Below are positions 58,715 through 64,000 of a stretch of 64,000 bases of DNA, piece by piece. Positions within the stretch are counted from its first letter, which is position 1. Every line of letters begins with the position of its first letter. The notes beneath the pieces were generated by a model that ran no database searches, was not told the DNA's origin, and saw only the letters and a program-made list of their open reading frames with translations. This DNA is from Aradus depressus (taxonomy: Eukaryota > Arthropoda > Insecta > Hemiptera > Aradidae): NCBI GenBank assembly GCA_963662175.1, contig OY759220.1, forward strand, positions 1,984,001 through 2,048,000. The letters are read 5' to 3'. Position numbers and translations under genes: made by a program.

Positions 58715-60831
58715 CCCGGCGTTGCCCGGGGAACTTTGATTTTTCTCCCAATATCTTCTATAACGCTATTCAGTTCCTCGACAGTACATTCATGATGTTA
58801 TAATTTTCAATTATTCATACGGAATAAGGCTTATAGTCCTTCAGCTGTTGTAACGCTAGTAAGTTTTTAGGACCCCTGGGCACCACAGCTAGTATGCGCC
58901 TTTCAACGGCGGAAGCCACACCTAGTGAATACTTAGCATCGCTGGACGTCCTAGTCAGTGCGTACTTAAGAACGTTTGTGACCACAGCTAGTATGTGGCT
59001 TCCAACGCTGAGCACCACAGCTAGTACGTAGTTGGGAATGCTGGGCATCATAGCTAGTATGTGCCTTGCGACGGCGGACCCAACAGCTAGTACGTAGTTA
59101 GGAACGCTGGTCACCACGGCTAGTATGTGCCTCGCAACAGCGGACCCCACAGCTAGTACGAAGTTAGGAACGCTGGGCATCACAGCTATTAAGTGCCTTG
59201 CAACAGCGGACCCCACAGCTAGTATGTAGTTAAATACGCTGGGCATTACAGATAGTAAGTGCTTTGCAACAGCGAACTTCACAGCTAGTACTGTCGTAGC
59301 AGAGACGGTGTTTCTGGTGTGGTTTTATAGAAGAGTTTCTGACACCAGGGCAAGCTATGAAGGTGCTTCCGGACCTTGGGTGTTGAGAATAAACAGACGA
59401 TGTAAAATCCCAACGGTTTATTTAAGCAAAGACAATATCCCCTAATAATGAGAGGACCAGACGGAAACTAAATACAACTTAACAGACGTGACTGAATCTA
59501 CCCGAACTCTACACCGGCGAACCACTGACTAACTGTCTTCGACAACCGACTGGACTAGACTCAACTGAACATTAGAATTACTGAACTACTACTGAACTTC
59601 GACAACCGACTGGACTAGACTCAACTGAACATTAGAATTACTGAACTACTACTGAACTCCGAGTTATGCTGAAAGAGGGTTCTTATATCAAAGATATTAT
59701 TGTTTATCCTATCACAACCCTCCTCTTTGGCTACATACAATAGTCCCTGAACCTTACCCTTAGCTGATTACTCTGTTTCCCACTGTGGAGTGTCGAATTA
59801 TCTTGGATATGAGATATTTCTACAATGTAGGCTTTGTCAACCTATCCAATCTTCCGTTTCTTTTGTACATAACTAAGTTATTTGCTAGAGGGCATGGTTA
59901 GCAAAGATAGGGTTGTTTCCCAAGGGATGGACATGGAAAGATAGTATTCTATTCTTATTGAGTCCCGATAACTTCTGAATAAGCGGCGGTTAACAAAAGG
60001 CTATGCAAGGAAGGAGCGTCTTATACGACAGTACATAGTTAGGAACGCTGGGCACTACAGCTAGTAAATGCCTTGCAACAACGGACCCCACAGCTAGTAC
60101 GAAGTTAGGAACGCTGGGCACTACAGCTAGTAAATGCCTTGCAACAACGAACCCCACAGCTAGTACGATATTAGGAACCCTGGGCATCACAGCTAGTATG
60201 CTTTTGCAACGACGGACCCCACAGCTAGTACGTTTTTAGGAACGCTGGGCCCTACAGGTAGTAGGTGCCTTGCAACTGCGAACCCCTATATTTATACTTA
60301 GACCCCCCCCACAACCCCCCCTCCCGTTCAAAACTTTGGGACGCCACACACCTTTTTTTCCTATTTGGCTTTTAAAAATACTACATGTGAAATTTCATGA
60401 CGATTCGCCCATTAGTTAATGAGTTAGCTCTATATTTATACTTAGGCCCCCCCACTACCCCCCCTCCCGTAAAAAATTTTGAGCCGTCACACCGCCTATT
60501 TTTTTATTTGGTCTTCAGGAATACTACATGTGTAACTTCGTGACAATGCGACCAACTGTTAAAGAGTTAGCTCTATATTTATACTTAGGCCCCCCCACAA
60601 CCCCTCCTCCCGTTCAAAACTTTGGGACGCCACACACCTTTTTTTCCTATTTGGCTTTTAAAAATACTACATGTGAAATTTCATGACGATTCGCCCATTA
60701 GTTAATGAGTTAGCTCTATATTTATACTTAGGCCCCCCCACAACCCCCCCTCCCGTTCAAAACTTTGGGACGATGCTGGAACAAACATACAAACAAACAA
60801 ACAAACCCCGTTTCTGCTTTATTAATATAGA
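58715..60831 (+). mobile_element. Head/tail retroposon-like element, copy 4, split by solo LTR
   Basis: Head TTATACCCGGCGTTGCCCGG, then 33-bp units at about 58850-59291 and 60031-60285, and three to four ~140-bp units. A solo LTR interrupts the array after AGCTAGTAC. The short end matches copy 3. Confidence 0.8.
59288..60034 (-). mobile_element. Solo LTR with GTAC target duplication
   Basis: The 739-bp insert at 59292-60030 starts TGTCGTA and ends TACGACA, flanked by GTAC on both sides. The uninterrupted sequence in copy 5 (about 61731) confirms the empty site. On the minus strand it has a TATA-like GATATAAGAAC followed by CAGTTGAGTC, then TTAAATAAACCG as a polyadenylation signal. A 60-bp direct repeat lies at 59537-59656. 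A 4-bp duplication fits a Gypsy-type LTR element; no internal region remains. Confidence 0.8.
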
Positions 60832-61175
60832 TTATATCACAATGCACACAAGTTTTAATTTGTGTTCATATCTATACATACATCTTTTTTTTTTTTGGCA
60901 TTTTTCTTCCATAGTGGATCGGTGTCACCATATTTAAAGTCAGTCTGAACGTTGTGCTGACGTTGGCATAATCCGAAACCAGCACACTCTATGGCTCTGT
61001 CAGTTAACAAATATTAAATCTATAAACCGTTAAAAAGCAAGAAATTTGAAGAATGGAGTCTACCGAGCTCAGGATCGCCACTTAGAAATCTAGCTGAGGC
61101 ACTTAGGTCAGATGTTATAATCGGGAAGTGAAAAATAACTATGAGCACGTCGTCCTTCGGATGGGACTTTCAAAG
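60832..61175 (-). repeat. SINE-related module, third unit
   Basis: Same as the module at 58231-58714 but further shortened: the GATGGGACTTTCAAAG junction comes after the first rather than the second GTCGTCC block. Confidence 0.7.
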
Positions 61176-63480
61176 TTATACCCGGCGTTGCCCGGGGAAC
61201 TTTGATTTTTCTCCCAATATCTTCTATAACGCTATTCAGTTCCTCGACAGTACATTCATGATGTTATGAGGCTTATAGTCCTTCAGCTGTTGTAACGCTA
61301 GTAAGTTTTTAGGACCCCTGGGCACCACAGCTAGTATGCGCCTTTCAACGGCGGAAGCCACACCTAGTGAATACTTAGCATCGCTGGACGTCCTAGTCAG
61401 TGCGTACTTAAGAACGTTTGTGACCACAGCTAGTATGTGGCTTGCAACGCTGAGCACCACAGCTAGTACGTAGTTGGGAATGCTGGGCATCATAGCTAGT
61501 ATGTGCCTTGCGACGGCGGACCCAACAGCTAATACGTAGTTAAGAACGCTGGTCACCACGGCTAGTATGTGCCTCGCAACAGCGGACCCCACAGCTAGTA
61601 CGAAGTTAGGAACGCTGGGCATCACAGCTATTAAGTGCCTTGCAACAGCGGACCCCACAGCTAGTATGTAGTTAAATACGCTGGGCATTACAGATAGTAA
61701 GTGCTTTGCAACAGCGAACTTCACAGCTAGTACATAGTTAGGAACGCTGGGCACTACAGCTAGTAAATGCCTTGCAACAACGGACCCCACAGCTAGTACG
61801 AAGTTAGGAACGCTGGGCACTACAGCTAGTAAATGCCTTGCAACAACGGACCCCACAGCTAGTACGATATTAGGAACCCTGGGCATCACAGCTAGTATGC
61901 TTTTGCAACGACGGACCCCACAGCTAGTACGTTTTTAGGAACGCTGGGCCCTACAGGTGGTAGGTGCCTTGCAACTGCGAACCCCACAGATAGTATGTAG
62001 TTAGAACCACAGGGCATCACAGCTAGTATGAGTTTTGCAACGGCGGACCCCACAGCTAGTACCTACGAGTGAAATACGCTGGGCCACACTGCTACCGCCT
62101 TGCAACAGCAGACCCCACAGCTAGTACGTAATTAGAAACGCTGGGCATTACAGCTAGTAAATGTCTTATAGGTGCCTTGCAACAGCGAACCCCACAGCCA
62201 GTACATAGTTAGGAACGCTGGGGCTGAGCACTACAGCTAGTAAGTACCTTGCAACAGCGGACCCCACAGCTAGTACGATATTAGGAACGCTGGACATCAC
62301 AGCTAGTAAATGTCTTGCAACAGTGAACCCCACAGCGAATACATAGTTACTACTACTACATGTGAAATTCATGACAATCCGATTCATGACAATACGATCA
62401 ACCGTTAATGAGCTAGCTCTATATTTATACTTAGTCCCCCTCCCCTCTACCCCGCCACCCGTTCAAAACTTCGGGACGCCACACTCCTTATTTTTCTATT
62501 TGGCCTTCAGGAATAATATATGCGAAATTTCGTGACAATACGACCAACCGTTAATGAGCTAACTCTATATGTATATTTAGCCCCCCCAACAACCCTCCTT
62601 CCTGTTCAAAATTTTGGGCCGTCACACACCTAATATTTCTATTTGACCTTTAGGAATACTACATGTGAAATTTCATGACAATTCGACCATTAGTTAATGA
62701 GTTAGCACTATTTATATACGTAGGCCCCCCTTACAACCCCCCCTCCCGATCAAAACTTTGGAACGCCACACACCTTATTTTTCTATTTGGCCTTCAGGAA
62801 TATTCCATGTGAAATTTCGTGACAATCCGACCAACCGTTAAAGAGTTAGCTCTATATTTATACTTAGGCCCCCCCATAACCCCCCCTCCCGTTCAAAACT
62901 TTGGGACGCCACACACCTTTTTTTCCTATTTGGCTTTTAAAAATACTACATGTGAAATTTCATGACGATTCGCCCATTAGTTAATGAGTTAGCTCTATAT
63001 TTATACTTAGGCCCCCCCACTACCCCCCCTCCCGTAAAAAATGTTGAGCCGTCACACCGCCTATTTTTTTATTTGGTCTTCAGGAATACTACATGTGTAA
63101 CTTCGTGACAATGCGACCAACTGTTAAAGAGTTAGCTCTATATTTATACTTAGGCCCCCCCACAACCCCCCCTCCCGTTCAAAACTTTGGGACGCCACAC
63201 ACCTTTTTTTCCTGTTTGGCTTTTAAAAAGACTACGTGTGAAATTTCATGACAATTTGACCATTAGTTAATGAGTTAGCACTATTTATATACTTAGGCCC
63301 CCCTTACAACCCCCCCTCCCGATCAAAATTTTGGGACGCCACATAGCCTATTATTCAATCGGGCTCAAAAGAATGCTACATGGGAAGTTTCATAAAAATC
63401 CGTCCAGCGGTTTGGGCGTGATGCTGGAACAAACATACAAACAAACAAACAAACCCCGTTTCAGCTTTATTAATATAGAT
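61176..63480 (+). mobile_element. Head/tail retroposon-like element, copy 5
   Basis: Head, 33-bp array (about 61280-62345), ~140-bp units (about 62400-63385) and a full tail (GTCCAGCGGTTTGGGCGTGA, CAAA repeats, TTTATTAATATAG). It gives the empty-site sequence for the LTR in copy 4. Confidence 0.8.
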
Positions 63481-63493
63481 TATTGTATATAAA

Positions 63494-63558
63494 AATTTGG
63501 TTATTATAATGAAACTATAAATATGTTGAGCCTTATAGTTTCATTAGATAACCAAATT
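63494..63558. repeat. Short palindrome
   Basis: Arms AATTTGGTTATTATAATGAA.. (63494-63520) and the inverted ..CATTAGATAACCAAATT (63533-63558), about 26 bp each with a 12-bp loop. It lies immediately after the last element copy. Confidence 0.7.
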
Positions 63559-64000
63559 TTTTAAAACAATATAGCGAACACCAGCACGATGCAGATCGGT
63601 TCCAAAAGTCGCAAAATGTAAGGGAATTGGCGCATAATTGTACGTTTGGAAAAATTTTGGCAAAATCTCCGAAAAATGCTTCGCATTCGCGTCACGTCAT
63701 AAATGAAATTGCATTCTACAGAGTTGAGTGGAATATCAATTTGAAAAGTTTTGGAGAGTATATTATGAAAATCTAATTCTTTTGAATTATCAGTGATTCT
63801 GAGTGTCTAGCTTAGAGAAAATGGAGGATTAGCTAAAAGAAGGCAATGAGCTAAACCGAAACCGAAACCGAAAACGCAGCTACCCAACAACTGAGAGTTT
63901 CTGAGTCCTTTTGCCATTCATTTAATGTTTGTTTGGAACAGGATGGCAACCTGTAGATAGTCTGTTGCAATTATTGAAAGTTTCAATTATGGAAAAAGCA
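63559..64000. other. Unrecognised sequence at window end
   Basis: Within intron 2 if the gene continues. No exon, repeat or RNA gene is recognised; a short CCGAAA repeat is at about 63855-63872. Confidence 0.4.

Larger units (their letters stand above)
54541..63480 (+). repeat. Tandem triplication of a multi-kilobase unit
   Basis: Units begin at TTATATCACAATG at 54541, 58231 and 60832 and end at the element tail before 63481. Each has the SINE-related module, the head, the 33-bp array, the ~140-bp array and the tail. Unit lengths are 3,690, 2,601 (including a solo LTR) and about 2,650 bp. They differ mainly in the number of internal repeats. Confidence 0.8.

Noticed and set aside
59292..60030. 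MITE interpretation of the 739-bp insert
   Set aside because: Only about 7 bp at the ends are inverted. The TG..CA borders, 4-bp target duplication, TATA-like motif and AATAAA signal on one strand fit a solo LTR better.
45925..62387. Many minus-strand ORFs with repeated AVARHLLAVVPSVPNYVLA-like peptides
   Set aside because: The 66-bp period (two 33-bp units) is divisible by three, so a frame free of stops stays open through the array. Length and content follow the DNA repeat; there is no start context, no conserved non-repeat domain, and the frames break wherever the array is irregular.
48040..63480. Helitron termini for the head/tail elements
   Set aside because: The ends do not show the 5' TC and 3' CTRR with subterminal hairpin; the tail with CAAA repeats and TTTATTAATATAG looks more like a retroposon terminus. 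The class is left open.

Overview
This window is eukaryotic and most probably from an arthropod with a large, AT-rich, repeat-laden genome. It has spliced exons with GT..AG borders, tRNA-derived SINEs, two R1-clade-like LINE families, an RTE-like LINE, Penelope-like ends, TA-flanked MITEs and many minisatellites. I cannot name the species. There are no prokaryotic operons and no complete cellular gene.

Only one host gene is supported. A first coding exon (19668-19971) carries a probable signal peptide and one follistatin-like module (FOLN plus Kazal). A second exon (49495-49710) carries a second such module. Both exons end in phase 1 and join in frame across a 29,523-bp intron. The gene continues past position 64000 and looks like a secreted multi-Kazal protein of the agrin type. 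Everything else is flanking or intronic repeat.

Layout: 1-19667 is upstream sequence with SINE copies, MITE relics, Penelope-like ends and tandem arrays of 20, 60 and 38 bp. 19972-49494 (intron 1) holds tandem arrays (39, 32, 46 and 29 bp), fragments of R1-like and RTE-like LINEs, and a fully delimited nest: an R1-like LINE (32783-38131) inside an older LINE (32433-39107) inside a SINE (32198-39195), each layer with its own target-site duplication. A 1,960-bp LINE (43267-45226) keeps an intact coiled-coil/FP25K-like ORF1 but has lost almost all of ORF2; it sits inside a palindromic Penelope-like element. From 45796 to 63480 lie five copies of a retroposon-like family in which both ends appear to have expanded into satellites. 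One array is of 33-bp units resembling the element head in inverted orientation. The other is of about 140-bp units resembling the tail. The last three copies form a tandem triplication, and one of them carries a solo LTR. Exon 2 lies between the first two copies, which are near-identical and in the same orientation.

The strongest candidates for something undescribed are the inverted-head satellite inside its own element, the ORF1-only LINE (analogous to mammalian HAL1), the hammerhead-like cores in the Penelope-like ends, and the 715-bp TA-flanked transposon with repeated internal motifs close to exon 2.
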